Assembly (NCBI RefSeq): GCF_027580225.2
Contig: NC_073353.2
Location: forward strand, 38,556,001 to 38,620,000
DNA: 64,000 bases
Origin: Misgurnus anguillicaudatus
Taxonomy: Eukaryota; Chordata; Actinopteri; Cypriniformes; Cobitidae
Reading direction: 5' to 3'
Below are positions 1 through 12,299 of this stretch, piece after piece. Each line of letters opens with the position of its first letter. Positions within the stretch are counted from its first letter, which is position 1. Position numbers and translations under genes: made by a program. Under the pieces are notes generated by a model. It was not told the origin of the DNA. It saw nothing but the letters and a program-made list of their open reading frames with translations, and searched no databases.

Positions 1-161
1 ATTTTTACAACTCCTTGACACAACCCGTCAAAAGGCTTATATAAATGCCACAGAATAAGCCTTTGATTATCAAACTGCAACAGGGGTTTTATCTATACGT
101 TTTCAATGCAGAGTGCCAATGGCTGTGCATTTATTGTGTTTTTAACTCAATGGAAGCAAAT
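1..161. other. Unassigned flank
   Basis: AT-rich sequence before the first transposon. I see no exon, RNA gene or repeat structure in it. Confidence 0.4.
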
Positions 162-169
162 TGAAACTG

Positions 170-1925
170 CAGAGGTGTAAAGTACTCGAGTAAATGTACT
201 TTGTTACTGTACTTAAGTATTTTTTGGGCTACTTTGTACTTGTACTGAGTATCAAAAATATAGGCAACTTTTACTCTCTACTCAATTACATTTTTGATTG
301 GGTATTTGTACTCTTTACTCCACTACATTTGAAATGACACTTAACGTTACTCGCTACATTGTTTATTCGTCAAATAAAAACGAGACGAAAGTGTCACCGA
401 GTGATGATGGATAGACTCTGTGGTCGCGAGGTACTATGCACACACACAACTGAGGGACTTCATTTGGCGCTGCGCAGAGCAAACGTATGAAATCAAAGTA
501 CTGCGAGAGCGAATCAAATGCATATGGAGAAGTCTGGTCTCGCGGTACTTTGATGTCAAACGCTGAATGGCTTGCGTTGAGCCACAGTAGCGGGACATCT
601 GCGTGCTGCGTATGTCATAAACTGTAGAGAAAAGTTCGCGTCTGGTCTGAGAGAAGAGATAAAGAGCAAACATATGGATGCATATCACATTTGCTTCTGT
701 CAAGGGACCCTTTGTTAAACATGTGAAGCTACAATCAAAACAAAAGTGATGCGCGATTGCAGGAGGGTCATCCCGCAACTCAAAGGCAAGCACAAATGTT
801 TATATACTCTAGACGCTACTGTATCAGCTAACCTGAGCTGGTTACATAACTTGATATAACTTACTATATAAGCCAAAATAAACCAGCGAGGTCCTGTACT
901 GATTGCCCGAGTAACTTAAGTACATTATAAGATTGATAATAAATGTACAATTTCACTGTCCTCACATTTAATCAAGTATGCTGTAATGTATTTACTGTAA
1001 AGAAGGATGCATGACGGAAGAAATGTAGTGCACTTAATGTGAGATAGTGGTGTTACGGTACTACATGTGTTTACAATTAATCTTTCAAATGAACAACTTC
1101 ACGTTTTTAATATGCATTATCATATTTCTGTTAGTGTAATTTTAGTTTACAGGAATTTTTTAAATATTAAAATTATATCTTTTTTAGGATAGGCCTATAT
1201 AAGAATATTTGGTAATGTTAACAAGATTTTAATAAAGTATTAGTAATTGTTGAAATTAACATTAACAAAGATGAATAAATGCTGTATAAGTGCAGTTCAT
1301 TATTAATTCATGTTGAGTAATGTAGCTAACTAATGTTAACTAATGAACCTTATTGTAAAGTGTTACCATATATTTATAACACAAAGTTAGGCTATATATT
1401 TTTCAGCATGGCACATTCAAGTACACAATGACACTAGACTAAAATTAAATGGGTTTAAATTAAATTGAATGTAGATTTCTAGACTAAAATCTCATGGCAT
1501 GTACCGGTAGTTGAATAAAATTAGACTAAAACTAAATCAATTCAGATGACAAAAATATGACTAAAACTTAATTCAATTTTTGTCAAAAGACTATGACTAT
1601 GTTTAATCTGTGTTTGTTCTGCCAGGTCAAAATTTTGAGGAGTTTGATTTCTTTTCTATATTAGGAAATAAAACCTCATAAATAAACTTTCTTAGTTTTC
1701 ACTGCCCAGATCTACAATGTCTCTTTGTGTTGAGGACTAGTGCATCTTTGAGCCAACATTCAGTACGAGTAAAAATACTTGAGTACTTTTAAATTGGGTT
1801 ACTTTAATACTTTTACTCAAGTCGTATTTAAATTGGCAACTTGTAACTTGTAGTGGAGTAATTTTTACAGTAAGGAATTTGTACTTTTACTCAAGTATGG
1901 CTTTCAGCTACTCTTTACACCTCTG
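170..1925. mobile_element. hAT-type non-autonomous DNA transposon
   Basis: The element starts CAGAGGTGTAAAGTA and ends with the inverse (CTTTACACCTCTG). It is flanked by a perfect 8-bp direct repeat TGAAACTG (162-169 and 1926-1933), the hAT hallmark. Both ends are rich in short repeats of the type AAGTACTTTTACTCAAG, which form a larger imperfect inverted region. The inside has no long transposase frame, so the copy depends on transposase supplied elsewhere. A segment at about 460-590 resembles the inside of two other hAT-like copies in this window. A fragment resembling a common TTAACATTAGTTAATG-type repeat lies near 1200-1370. Confidence 0.85.
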
Positions 1926-1933
1926 TGAAACTG

Positions 1934-2534
1934 TCTGAATCCTAAGTTGTCTGTCTGTCTCCCCTCTTTCCCCTCCTTTCTGCATGGCACCACGTCCACT
2001 TTTTAGTTTTTTTAGCATAGCTTAGCATAATCCATTGAATCTGAACAGACCATTTAGCATCGCGCTAAAAATAACCAAAGAGTTTCAATATTCAATATTT
2101 TTCCTTAAAAATTAACTAAGTATTTTAATTTAGACTTCGTGGACTCTGTTTTATTTTTTTTTTAAAGGAATTTTCTTACCATCATTGCCACTGCCTGGCC
2201 TTCTAGCTTCCTCCTGGGATCTTACCATTATTACCTTGAGGGGAAAAAACAAGTTCATGAAAGACATAGAGGATAAAGATATTAGTGATGAGCTAATTTT
2301 CAAAACCAGTATTGAAGTCGCTTTTGAATGAGCTGGGAAACTGATTGAGATAAACCAGAATTCTATTTTTTGACAAAAATCATTTACACAAATTCAGGCA
2401 CTGCACAAAAGCCTGTCAAGTGCTTTTCAGAGAATAGCGCAGACGTGCTTCACATCGTGAGCAGGCACGCGTGCCACACGGCTGAAGTGAGAGAAAGACG
2501 TGGTTCTTGCAAATGTAATGCAAGTTAGCTGGTG
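1934..2534. other. Intergenic, no clear feature
   Basis: No gene is supported. Two GTAAG-type splice-donor look-alikes occur on the minus strand near 2177-2228, but no exon with a consistent frame could be built around them. Confidence 0.35.
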
Positions 2535-3751
2535 CAGGGCTTGACATTAACTTTTTGAGGAACTTGTTCTTCGGAGTAAATTTATGTTTCACTTGTCAAT
2601 GCACAAAAGTCACTTGTCCGGGTAAAGATTTATAATATAATGTATTTTTGTGTTTTGCTAATCAGTGGCGGAGCCAGGGATTTTTCATAGGGGTGGCCAG
2701 GCAGGTGCCAGTTACTCTGGGGTGGCACATAAAATCTCTATCATGCAACCTTAAAATACTATTAATTATTATAGGTGCAATAATCACAATGATGTATAAC
2801 ATACAATTACTACTTTCTACAATTTTAATTAAAATGAATTGAGATTAACATACAATTTATAGTCATAATTCAACCTCATTTTTTTTACTATTTAATCAAA
2901 TAAAACTTTTGAAATTTACTTTGAAACCAGAATTTATATCTCCAATTGCTGAAAAAACAATAGAGACCAGAAAATCACGTGAATTTTGTAGGCCACTGAA
3001 ATGTATTTTACTAAGATTCATTTGGCTGCTTCTTGCTACTCTTTCTGAAGAATGATGCTATATCTGCTGCTGCCTTTCTCTTTATTTTTTCCCACATTTT
3101 AATGATCTGACATTAAAACACTAAAGCAAAACATTAAAACATTACCATGTTTTAAAAAACTTATTAGGGTAAATGTATCTAGATTATCTGTTATAAATAA
3201 AATAAATTTTAAACCTAGCATTTACGCTGTAATGTTTGTGTGGGATTTTTAATGTACAGTGACGAACTCTGTCAGATTCAAATCAGCTGTCGCGCAGCAC
3301 ACACACATAGGCGCACTGAAAGAGAGATTCTCATTATAAAACAGATTCTTAAACAAGATTTCAAGCCCATTATGTGTTTTAACCAAACTTTAGAAGAGAT
3401 AAAATACAGACTTAAATCGGCTTTTTTGACACACAGTGATGAAAATGCGGTTTCAAAATCATTTATATTCACACCGGAGCCTGAAGAAACATCACTCTCC
3501 ACTCCATGCCGTCTCGCTCCTCCATGTTCGGTGATCAGGTTTCATGCGCGTGCAGCTTTTTAGTAACAACATAAGGTGTAAACGTGCGTTTGTGTGTTTG
3601 TCTGTGCACTGCGCTCTCTGTTCAATATTCCGCTCAGTGTTACAAGTAACATTGTTTGAAATTTAACTTCCCCAGTCGGACAACTAATTTCTCTTACACT
3701 TGTCCTTCAAAAAATCCACTTGTCCCAGACAAGCCTTAATGTCGAGCCCTG
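2535..3751. mobile_element. hAT-like element with CAGGGCT ends
   Basis: The left end CAGGGCTTGACATTAA mirrors the right end (reverse complement CAGGGCTCGACATTAA). Internal copies of ACTTGTCC-type sequence sit near both ends. I found no clean 8-bp duplication, so it is old or the ends are slightly misplaced. Another repeat beginning CAGTGGCGGAGCCAGG (2665) seems nested inside. Short open frames inside are not convincing. Confidence 0.55.
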
Positions 3752-4099
3752 TGGTGATTTTGTTGTTTGAGCAACCTAGCTAGGCGGCACGTGCCTGATT
3801 CGCTCTTGCTCACGTTATTTATGTGCATTATTTACATGCTACAGTAGCTACACTCCTTTAAGATAATATAATGTTCTACAAAATCTGCTTCAGTTTGTGT
3901 TTATTAACCCTTAAGTTTCACTTCATCACGCAGCTATTCCCGTTAGAGGTATCTGTTAAAAACATTTAATTCATTAATAATCTAGTATGTGTTCATTTTC
4001 TGTCAGTTTCTTCAAAATTAAGTTTTATTTTCCTTTTCATCATGACATGTACCCTTTGATTACCACGTCCATGGAATTCTACACCTCTGCTAATTTGGC
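3752..4099. other. Intergenic, no clear feature
   Basis: AT-rich unique-looking sequence between two transposons. No exon or RNA gene is seen. Confidence 0.35.
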
Positions 4100-4265
4100 T
4101 GGTAACACTTTATTTCGATAGTCCACTTTAGACATTTTACTAATTATAAGTAACTTTGCAACTACTTATCAACTACCAATCTTTAGAGAATTAGTAGACT
4201 GTCTGCTTAATATCTACTAACACTTTATTGTGATTATATCTCCTCAGACATTTAACTGTCTACAA

Positions 4266-4480
4266 CAGGGGTTTTCAAACCTGTCCTGGAGGACCACAAG
4301 TACTGCACATTTTGTGTGTTTACCTTTTGTGACACACCTCATTCAGTTACCTTACACACCCAGTTCAGGTCTTACAGTCTCTACTAATGAGCTGAAGATT
4401 TAAACCAGGTGTGTCTAATGACGGAGACATGCAAATTGTGCAGTACTACTGGTCCTCCAGGACAGGTTTGAAAACCCTTG
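4266..4480. mobile_element. Short hAT MITE
   Basis: This 215-bp element has inverted ends of about 28 bp (CAGGGGTTTTCAAACCTGTC and its inverse). It has a perfect 8-bp target duplication GTCTACAA at 4258-4265 and 4481-4488. It lies wholly inside the 4100-6240 MITE, so it inserted later. Confidence 0.9.
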
Positions 4481-4637
4481 GTCTACAAGTATCTTTGCAG
4501 GTGCATGTCAACTTATTCAACTAACCCTAACATCTTTCCTAAACCTTACAGTCTACTAATACTTTAATGACAGTTAGTTGATGTATAGTTGCAAATTAAT
4601 GAAAGTTAGTTGACATGAAGTTGCAAAGTTATTTATA

Positions 4638-6215
4638 CAGTTGAAAGAAAAAGTATGTGAACCCTTTGGGCTTACTTGGATTTCTTCATAAATTGGTCAT
4701 AAAATGTGTTCTGATCTTCATCTAAGTCACAACAATAGAGAAAAACAGTCTGCTTAAACTAATACCGCACAAACATTATATGTTTTCATAGTGCAGGGTG
4801 GAAAAAGTATGTGAAACCCTAGGCTAATGAGTTCTCCAAGAGCTAATTGGAGCCAGGAGTCAGCCAACCTGGGGTCCAATCAATGTGATGAGATTGGATG
4901 TGCTGATTAAAGCTGCCCTGTCCAATAAAAAACACACACCAGTTTTGAGTTTGCTGTTCTGAAGAAGCATTGTCTGATGTGAACCATGCCTTGAACAAAA
5001 GAGCTCTCCGAAGACCTACGATCAAGAATTGTTGACTTACATAAAGCTGGAAAGGGCTACAACAGTATATCTAAAAACCTTGATGTCCATGTGTCCACGG
5101 TAAGACAGATTGTCTACAAATGGAGAAAGTTCAGCACTGTTGCTACACTCCCTAGGCGTGGTCATCCTGTAAAGATGACTGCAAAAGCACAGCACAGAAT
5201 GCTCAATGAGGTGAAGAAGAATCCTAGAGTGTCAGCTAAAGACTTACAGAAATCTCTGGCACATGCTAACATTTTTGTTGACAAATTTACAATAAGGAAA
5301 ACATTAAACAAGAATGGACTTCATGGGAGGACACCACAGAGGAAGCCACTGCTGTCCAAAAAAACATTGCAGCACGTTTGAAGTTTGCAAAAGAGCACCT
5401 GGATGTTCCACAGCACTACTGGTGAAACATTCTGTGGTCAGATGAAACCAAAATTGAGTTGTTTGGAAAGAACACACAATGCTATGTGTGGAGAACAAAA
5501 GGCACAGCACACCAACATCAAAACCTCATCCCAATTGTGAAATATGGTGGAGGGGCCATCATGGTTTGGGGCTGCTTTGCTGCCTCAGGCCCTGGACGGA
5601 TTACTGTCATCGATGGAAAAATGAATTCCAAAGTTTATCAAGACATTTTGCAGAAAAACTTAAGACCAACTGAAGCTTAACAGAGGATGGACGATGCAAC
5701 AGGACAACGACGCAAAGCATAGAAGTAAATCAACAACAGAATGGCTTCAACAGATGAAAGTACGCCTTCTGGAGTGGCCCAGTCAGAGTCCTGACCTCAA
5801 CCCCATTGAGATGCTGTGGCATGACCTCAAGAGAGCGATTCACACCAGACATCCCAAGAATATTGCTGAACTGAAACACTTTTGTAAAAAGGAATGGTCC
5901 AAAACTTCTCCTGACCGTTGTGCAGGTCTGATCTGCAACTATAGGAAATGTTTGGTTGAGGTTATTGCTGCCAAAGGAGGGTCAACCAGTTATTAAACCC
6001 AAAGGTTCACATACTTTTTCCACCCTGCACTATGAATGTTTACATGTTGTGTTCAATAAAAACACGAAAAAGTATAATTTTTGTGCGGTATTAGTTTAAG
6101 CAGACTGTGTTTCTCTATTGTTGTGACTTAGATGAAGATCAGAACACATTTTATGACCAATTTATTAAGAAATCCAAGTAAGCTCAAAGGGTTCATATAC
6201 CTTTTCTTTCAACTG
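4638..6215 (+). mobile_element. Tc1/mariner transposon, inactivated
   Basis: The element has long inverted ends (CAGTTGAAAGAAAAAGTATG and inverse, arms over 100 bp) flanked by TA dinucleotides (4636-4637, 6216-6217), the Tc1 target. The single transposase gene inside is broken. It interrupts the 4100-6240 MITE. Confidence 0.92.
4986..5996 (+). pseudogene. Tc1-like transposase, broken
   Basis: The full family order is recognisable: an N-terminal paired-like helix-turn-helix ([18 protein letters not shown], then [11 protein letters not shown]), a second HTH (VSAKDLQ), the first catalytic Asp in LWSDETKIEL, a glycine-rich WGCFAASGPG, the second Asp in QQDNDAKH, and the final Glu in [15 protein letters not shown]. 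Four lesions are visible. A TGA at codon 3 (4992-4994) follows ATG CCT. A one-base loss in an A-run near 5360 shifts the frame. A TGA follows a Trp codon at 5423-5425. A further stop and frame change lie near 5670-5690. The family is normally about 340 aa; no single frame here exceeds about 100 aa. It is dead and has no host role that I can infer. Confidence 0.92.
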
Positions 6216-6240
6216 TACTTAGTAAAATAAAGTGTAACCA

Positions 6241-6527
6241 TTTGGTTAATTATCTGAACCTGCTCCTCCTTAACTTTGTTAATAAAACATCATAAAGTAA
6301 TTCCTCAAATAAAGACCGGTATTCAAATAAACGCCGGGCCTCTGATGGTGGCCGGGGGCGTGGACATCGTGGACAAATAAATTCCAGTCTCAAATTAATG
6401 CCAGGGACAAATTAGTGTGAATACCTGCAATCTCCTAAATGCATTCAAGTTCATCATTATGCACAGCTGCTAATAGATGGCAGTAGCTAAATTGGATGGG
6501 TCTTATTTAATGCTAGTGAAGGAGTTT
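6241..6527. other. Intergenic, no clear feature
   Basis: Short unassigned stretch. No feature is supported. Confidence 0.35.
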
Positions 6528-6531
6528 TTAA

Positions 6532-7999
6532 AGGACAAGTTTGGTATTTTACACTTAAAGCCCTGTTTTCAGATTGTTTATGATGAAATAGAACGGTTTT
6601 GACTGAAATTTGGACATATGATGCTGGGCCGAGAATTTTAGGGTGTTTTTTGTATCATGATCCCCACCTCTACAATGGCTGCATAGGTGCACTGGAACAA
6701 TCCTTCCTAAAATGCATTAAATGAAAGTAAACGAAAGTTTAATGCATTTTAGGAAGGATTGTTCCTGTGCACCTTTACACCCATTGTAGAGGTGGGGGTG
6801 ATACAACAAACACCCGAAAATTCTCGGCCCAGCATCATATCTCCAAATTTCAGTCAAAACCGTTCTATTTCATCATAAACAATCTGAAAACAGGGCTTTA
6901 AGTGTAAAACACCGAACTTGTGGAGCATGGCACCCAGAAGAATTTTTTTTTTTAATTTAAACAAACTTGTGTGTGTTTACAAGTGTTTTAAGTTTGGTAT
7001 TTTACACTTAAAGCCCTGTTTTCAGATTTTTTTATGATGAAATAGAACGATTTTGACTGAAATTTGGACATATGGGGCTGCCCCGAGATTTTTTGGGTGT
7101 TTGTGTTTCACTTCCCACCTTTACAATGGGTTTAATGGTGCACTGGAACAATCCTTCCTAAAATGCATTAAACTTTCGTTTACAAAGACGTGACAATCAC
7201 CGAGTGGTCAGGGGTGTTCACTGATATGCTCACACAAAAATCGTTGCAAAAGATGCTTTTCAACAGCTGTTTTAGCATTCGTTGTTAACTTGTGGACCTT
7301 TTTTCCCAAAAAAAAACCCCTCACACCTGTACATTCTTCCGCTTAGAGCTTGAATAATAGACACTCCAGCCCAGGTGGTGGCGCTAATCCGCCATTGCCA
7401 ATTGCAAGAATAGAAAAAAGTTCCCGGCGCGGAGTAATACCGTACCTCACAGCACATCTAATACATGTCAATGGAGTTGGCAAAAACTACGATAAAACCT
7501 GTTAGAATGTGTATTTTGCAGCGATTTTTGTGTGAACATATCAGTGAACACCCCTGACCACTCGCTGAGTTTCACGTCTTTGTAAACGAAAGTTTAATGC
7601 ATTTTAGGAAGGATTGTTCCAGTGCACCATTAAAGGCGGAGTCCACGATGTTTGAAAAACGCTTTGGAAAAGAAGACGGGCCGACTACCAAAACACACTT
7701 ATAGCCAATCAAATCAAATCAAATGCCGGGTTGCGTATGTGTGGGGCGGGTCTATCAACAGAAGGTCCAGATTCTATTGGGGTAGGGGCGTGTTTGTTTA
7801 GGTGATTTCAAATATCAACATTGGCTTTCAAACATCATGGACTCCGCCTTTAAACCCATTGTAAAGGTGGGAGATGAAACACAAACACCCAAAAATTCTC
7901 GGGGCAGCCGCATATCTCCAAATTTCAGTCAAAACCGTTCTATTTCATCATAAACAATCTGAAAATAGGGCTTGAAGTGTAAAATACCAAACTTGTCCT
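6532..7999. mobile_element. Composite foldback element with TTAA flanks
   Basis: The ends AGGACAAGTTTGG and CCAAACTTGTCCT are flanked by TTAA (6528-6531, 8000-8003). Inside are two back-to-back hairpins. The first has arms 6537-6724 and 6737-6917. The second spans about 6990-7999 and shares the same arm sequence. All arms carry AAATTTCAGTCAAAACCGTT or its inverse, so each half can fold into a long stem. A 216-bp TTAA element sits in the far arm (7634-7849). No coding potential is seen. Confidence 0.75.
7634..7849. mobile_element. 216-bp TTAA-target MITE
   Basis: Inverted ends AGGCGGAGTCCACGATG and CATCATGGACTCCGCCT are flanked by TTAA (7630-7633 and 7850-7853). The opposite arm of the host foldback element (near 7130-7140) still has the uninterrupted site with a single TTAA, which proves the insertion and its 4-bp duplication. 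Confidence 0.9.
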
Positions 8000-9022
8000 T
8001 TAATTAACAAGTTAACTGCTGAATCACATTTAGTAGGAATTAGAAAATTTCACTTCAGATCAAATTATAACACGTGTGACACAAATTTGACAAAATTATT
8101 AACAAACCTCTTTAAGAGATGTGACTTCACTTCCTGAAGCGACAGGCTCATGGACGAGCTAGAAGACCGAAAAAAAGAGAAATGAGCTATAATGTGACTT
8201 AGCGGTAGACTATAAGTTTACAACATTTGTGTGTGTTTACTCATGGTTTATGAGGACACATGTGACTATTGTGCTTCACTCAGCAGTAGACTGTAACTTT
8301 ACAACAATTGTGTGTGTTTACTCATGGTTTATGAGGACACATGTGACTATTGTACGTATTTGACTCAGCGGTAGACTTTAACTTTACAACACTTATGTTT
8401 GTTTACTCATGGTTTATGAGGACACATGTGACTATTGTACGTGTGTGTTTACTCATGGTTTATGAGGACACATGTGACTATTGTGCTTCACTCAGCAGTA
8501 GACTTTAACTTTACAACACTTGTGTGTGTTTACTCATGGTTTATGAGGACACATGTGACTATTGTACTTGACTCAGCAGTAGACTATAACTTTACAACAC
8601 TTGTGCGTGTTTACTCATGGTTTATGAGGACACATGTGACTATTGTACTTGACTCAGCAGTAGACTATAACTTTACAACACTTGTGCGTGTTTACTCATG
8701 GTTTATGAGGACACATGTGACTATTGTACTTGACTCAGCGGTAGACTTTAACTTTACAACACTTGTGTGTGTTTACTCATGGTTTATGAGGACACATGTG
8801 ACTATTGTACTTGACTCAGCAGTAGACTATAACTTTACAACACTTGTGCGTGTTTACTCATGGTTTATGAGGACACATGTGACTATTGTACTTGACTCAG
8901 CAGTAGACTATAACTTTACAACACTTGTGCGTGTTTACTCATGGTTTATGAGGACACATGTGACTATTGTACGTGTGTGTTTACTCATGGTTTATGAGGA
9001 CACAAGCCTTTCCGTATACTGT

Positions 9023-9240
9023 TAACACACAGGTGTTTTAACATGTTAACTGCGGAATCACATTTAGTAGGAATTAGAAAATTTCACTTCAGATCAAATT
9101 ATAACACGTGTGTCACAAATTTGACAAAATTATTAACAAACCTCTTTAGGAGATGTGACTTCACTTTCTGAAGCGACAGACTCATGGACGAGCTGGAAGA
9201 CAGAAAAAAAGAGAAATTAGCTATAATGTGACTCAGCGGT
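9023..9240. repeat. Spacer cassette inside the array (representative copy)
   Basis: This unit of about 210 bp is unrelated to the 81-bp monomer. It runs from CACACAGGTGTTTTAACATG through CAAATTATAACACGTGTG to AAAGAGAAATTAGCTATAAT. Long copies begin near 8004, 9023, 9359, 10105, 10926, 12331, 14745 and 19210. Shortened copies starting at GATCAAATTATAACAC lie near 14323, 16733 and 17113. The copies are nearly identical apart from small changes, so they spread with the array. No gene or RNA is recognised in it. Confidence 0.85.
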
Positions 9241-11149
9241 AGACTATAACTTTACAACACTTGTGTGTGTTTACTCATGGTTTATGAGGACACATGTGAC
9301 TATTGTACGTGTGTGTTTACTCATGGTTTATGAGGACACAAGCCTTTCCGTATACTGTTAACACACAGGTGTTTTAACATGTTAACTGCGGAATCACATT
9401 TAGTAGGAATTAGAAAATTTCACTTCAGATCAAATTATAACACGTGTGTCACAAATTTGACAAAATTATTAACAAACCTCTTTAGGAGATGTGACTTCAC
9501 TTTCTGAAGCGACAGACTCATGGACGAGCTGGAAGACAGAAAAAAAGAGAAATGAGCTATAATGTGACTCAGCGGTAGACTATAACTTTACAACACTTGT
9601 GTGTGTTTACTCATGGTTTATGAGGACACATGTGACTATTGTACTTGACTCAGCAGTAGACTGTAACTTTACAACACTTGTGTTTGTTTACTCATGGTTT
9701 ATGAGGACACATGTGACTATTGTACTTGACTCAGCAGTAGACTTTAACTTTACAACACTTGTGTGTGTTTACTCATGGTTTATGAGGACACATGTGACTA
9801 TTGTACGTATTTGACTCAGCAGTAGACTTTAACTTTACAACACTTGTGTGTGTTTACTCATGGTTTATGAGGACACATGTGACTATTGTACTTGACTCAG
9901 CAGTAGACTATAACTTTACAACACTTGTGTGTGTTTACTCATGGTTTATGAGGACACATGTGACTATTGTACTTGACTCAGCAGTAGACTTTAACTTTAC
10001 AACACTTGTGTGTGTTTACTCATGGTTTATGAGGACACATGTGACTATTGTACGTGTGTGTTTACTCATGGTTTATGAGGACACAAGCCTTTCCGTATAC
10101 TGTTAACACACAGGTGTTTTAACATGTTAACTGCGGAATCACATTTAGTAGGAATTAGAAAATTTCACTTCAGATCAAATTATAACACGTGTGTCACAAA
10201 TTTGACAAAATTATTAACAAACCTCTTTAGGAGATGTGACTTCACTTTCTGAAGCGACAGACTCATGGACGAGCTGGAAGACAGAAAAAAAGAGAAATGA
10301 GCTATAATGTGACTCAGCGGTAGACTATAACTTTACAACACTTGTGTGTGTTTACTCATGGTTTATGAGGACACATGTGACTTTTCTACGTGACTCAGCA
10401 GTAGACTTTAACTTTACAACACTTGTGTGTGTTTACTCATGGTTTATGAGGACACATGTGACTATTGAACGTGACTCAGCAGTAGACTTTAACTTTACAA
10501 CACTTGTGTGTGTTTACTCATGGTTTATGAGGACACATGTGACTATTGAACGTGACTCAGCAGTAGACTTTAACTTTACAACACTTGTGTGTGTTTACTC
10601 ATGGTTTATGAGGACACATGTGACTATTGAACGTGACTCAGCAGTAGACTTTAACTTTAAAACACTTGTGTGTGTTTACTCATGGTTTATGAGGACACAT
10701 GTGACTATTGTACTTGACTCAGCAGTAGACTATAACTTTACAACACTTGTGTGTGTTTACTCATGGTTTATGAGGACACATGTGACTATTGTACTTGACT
10801 CAGCAGTAGACTTTAACTTTACAACACTTGTGTGTGTTTACTCATGGTTTATGAGGACACATGTGACTATTGTACGTGTGTGTTTACTCATGGTTTATGA
10901 GGACACAAGCCTTTCCGTATACTGTTAACACACAGGTGTTTTAGGATGTTAACTGCAGAATCACATTTAGTAGGAATAAGAAATTTCACTTCAGATCAAA
11001 TTATAACACGTGTGACACAAATTTGACAAAATTATTAACAAACCTCTTTAAGAGATGTGACTTCACTTCCTGAAACGACAGGCTCATGGACAACCTGGAA
11101 GACAGAAAAAAAGAGAAATGAGCTATAATGTGACTCAGCGGTAGACTAT

Positions 11150-11387
11150 GGGGTGGTTTCCCGGACAGGGATTAGCTTAATCCAGGACTAGGCCTAAGTT
11201 TAATTAGGAAATATAACTAGTTTTAACAAACATGCCTTACTAAAAACATTACCTGTGTGCATTTTGAGGACAACAAAGGGCACTGATGTATTTTAAGTAA
11301 TGTCAGTGCAAGTTGTTTTCAGTTTGGACAGCTCTTAAAAATGTTTTAGTCTAGGACTAGTCTAAACCCTGTCCGGGAAACTGGCCC
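11150..11387. mobile_element. 238-bp MITE inserted in the array
   Basis: Inverted ends GGTTTCCCGGACAGGG and CCCTGTCCGGGAAAC begin and finish with G/C triplets. A TAT flank (11147-11149 and 11388-11390) suggests a 3-bp duplication of the monomer text GACTATAAG. It may be a PIF/Harbinger- or ISL2EU-type derivative. The superfamily is not certain. Confidence 0.75.
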
Positions 11388-12299
11388 TATAAGTTTACAA
11401 CACTTGTGTGTGTTTACTCATGGTTTATGAGGACACATGTGACTATTGTACGTGTGTGTTTACTCATGGTTTATGAGGACACATGTGACTATTGTACTTA
11501 ACTCAGCAGTAGACTATAACTTTACAACACTTGTGTGTGTTTACTCATGGTTTATGAGGACACATGTGACTATTGTACTTGACTCAGCGGTAGACTTTAA
11601 CTTTACAACACTTGTGTGTGTTTACTCCTGGTTTATGAGGACACATGTGACTATTGTACTTGACTCAGCAGTAGACTATAACTTTACAACACTTGTGTGT
11701 GTTTACTCATGGTTTATGAGGACACATGTGACTATTGTACTTGACTCAGCAGTAGACTTTAACTTTACAACACTTGTGTGTGATTACTCATGGTTTATGA
11801 GGACACATGTGACTATTGTACGTGTGTGTTTACTCCTGGTTTATGAGGACACATTTGACTATTGTACGTGACTCAGCAGTAGACTGTAACTTTACAACAC
11901 TTGTGTTTGTTTACTCATGGTTTATGAGGACACATGTGACTATTGTGCTTCACTCAGCAGTAGACTTTAACTTTACAACACTTGTGTGTGTTTACTCATG
12001 GTTTATGAGGACACATGTGACTATTGTACGTATTTGACTCAGCGGTAGACTTTAACTTTACAACACTTATGTTTGTTTACTCATGGTTTATGAGGACACA
12101 TGTGACTATTGTATGCGACTCAGCGGTAGACTTTAACTTTACAACACTTGTGTGTGTTTACTCATGGTTTATGAGGACACATGTGACTATTGTACTTGAC
12201 TCAGCAGTAGACTTTAACTTTACAACACTTGTGTGTGTTTACTCATGGTTTATGAGGACACATGTGACTATTGTGCGTGTGTGTTTACTCATGGTTTAT

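Larger units (their letters stand above)
4100..6240. mobile_element. MITE (TGGTAACACTTTAT ends) hosting two other transposons
   Basis: The outer ends TGGTAACACTTTATTTC (4100) and the inverse AATAAAGTGTAACCA (6226-6240) define one element. It has a near-perfect 6-bp flank duplication (TTTGGC/TTTGGT). Its body is split by a hAT MITE (4266-4480) and a Tc1 element (4638-6215). A relative with the same ends and a perfect 6-bp duplication is at 24263-24573. Confidence 0.6.

Noticed and set aside
434..793. 119-codon minus-strand open frame
   Set aside because: It lies wholly inside the hAT element 170-1925, shows no recognisable domain, and the region resembles non-coding interiors of other hAT copies.
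2160..2250. Possible third exon of the unidentified minus-strand gene
   Set aside because: The phase does not match the candidate exon 2 end (an in-frame TAG results), and the splice signals are ambiguous.
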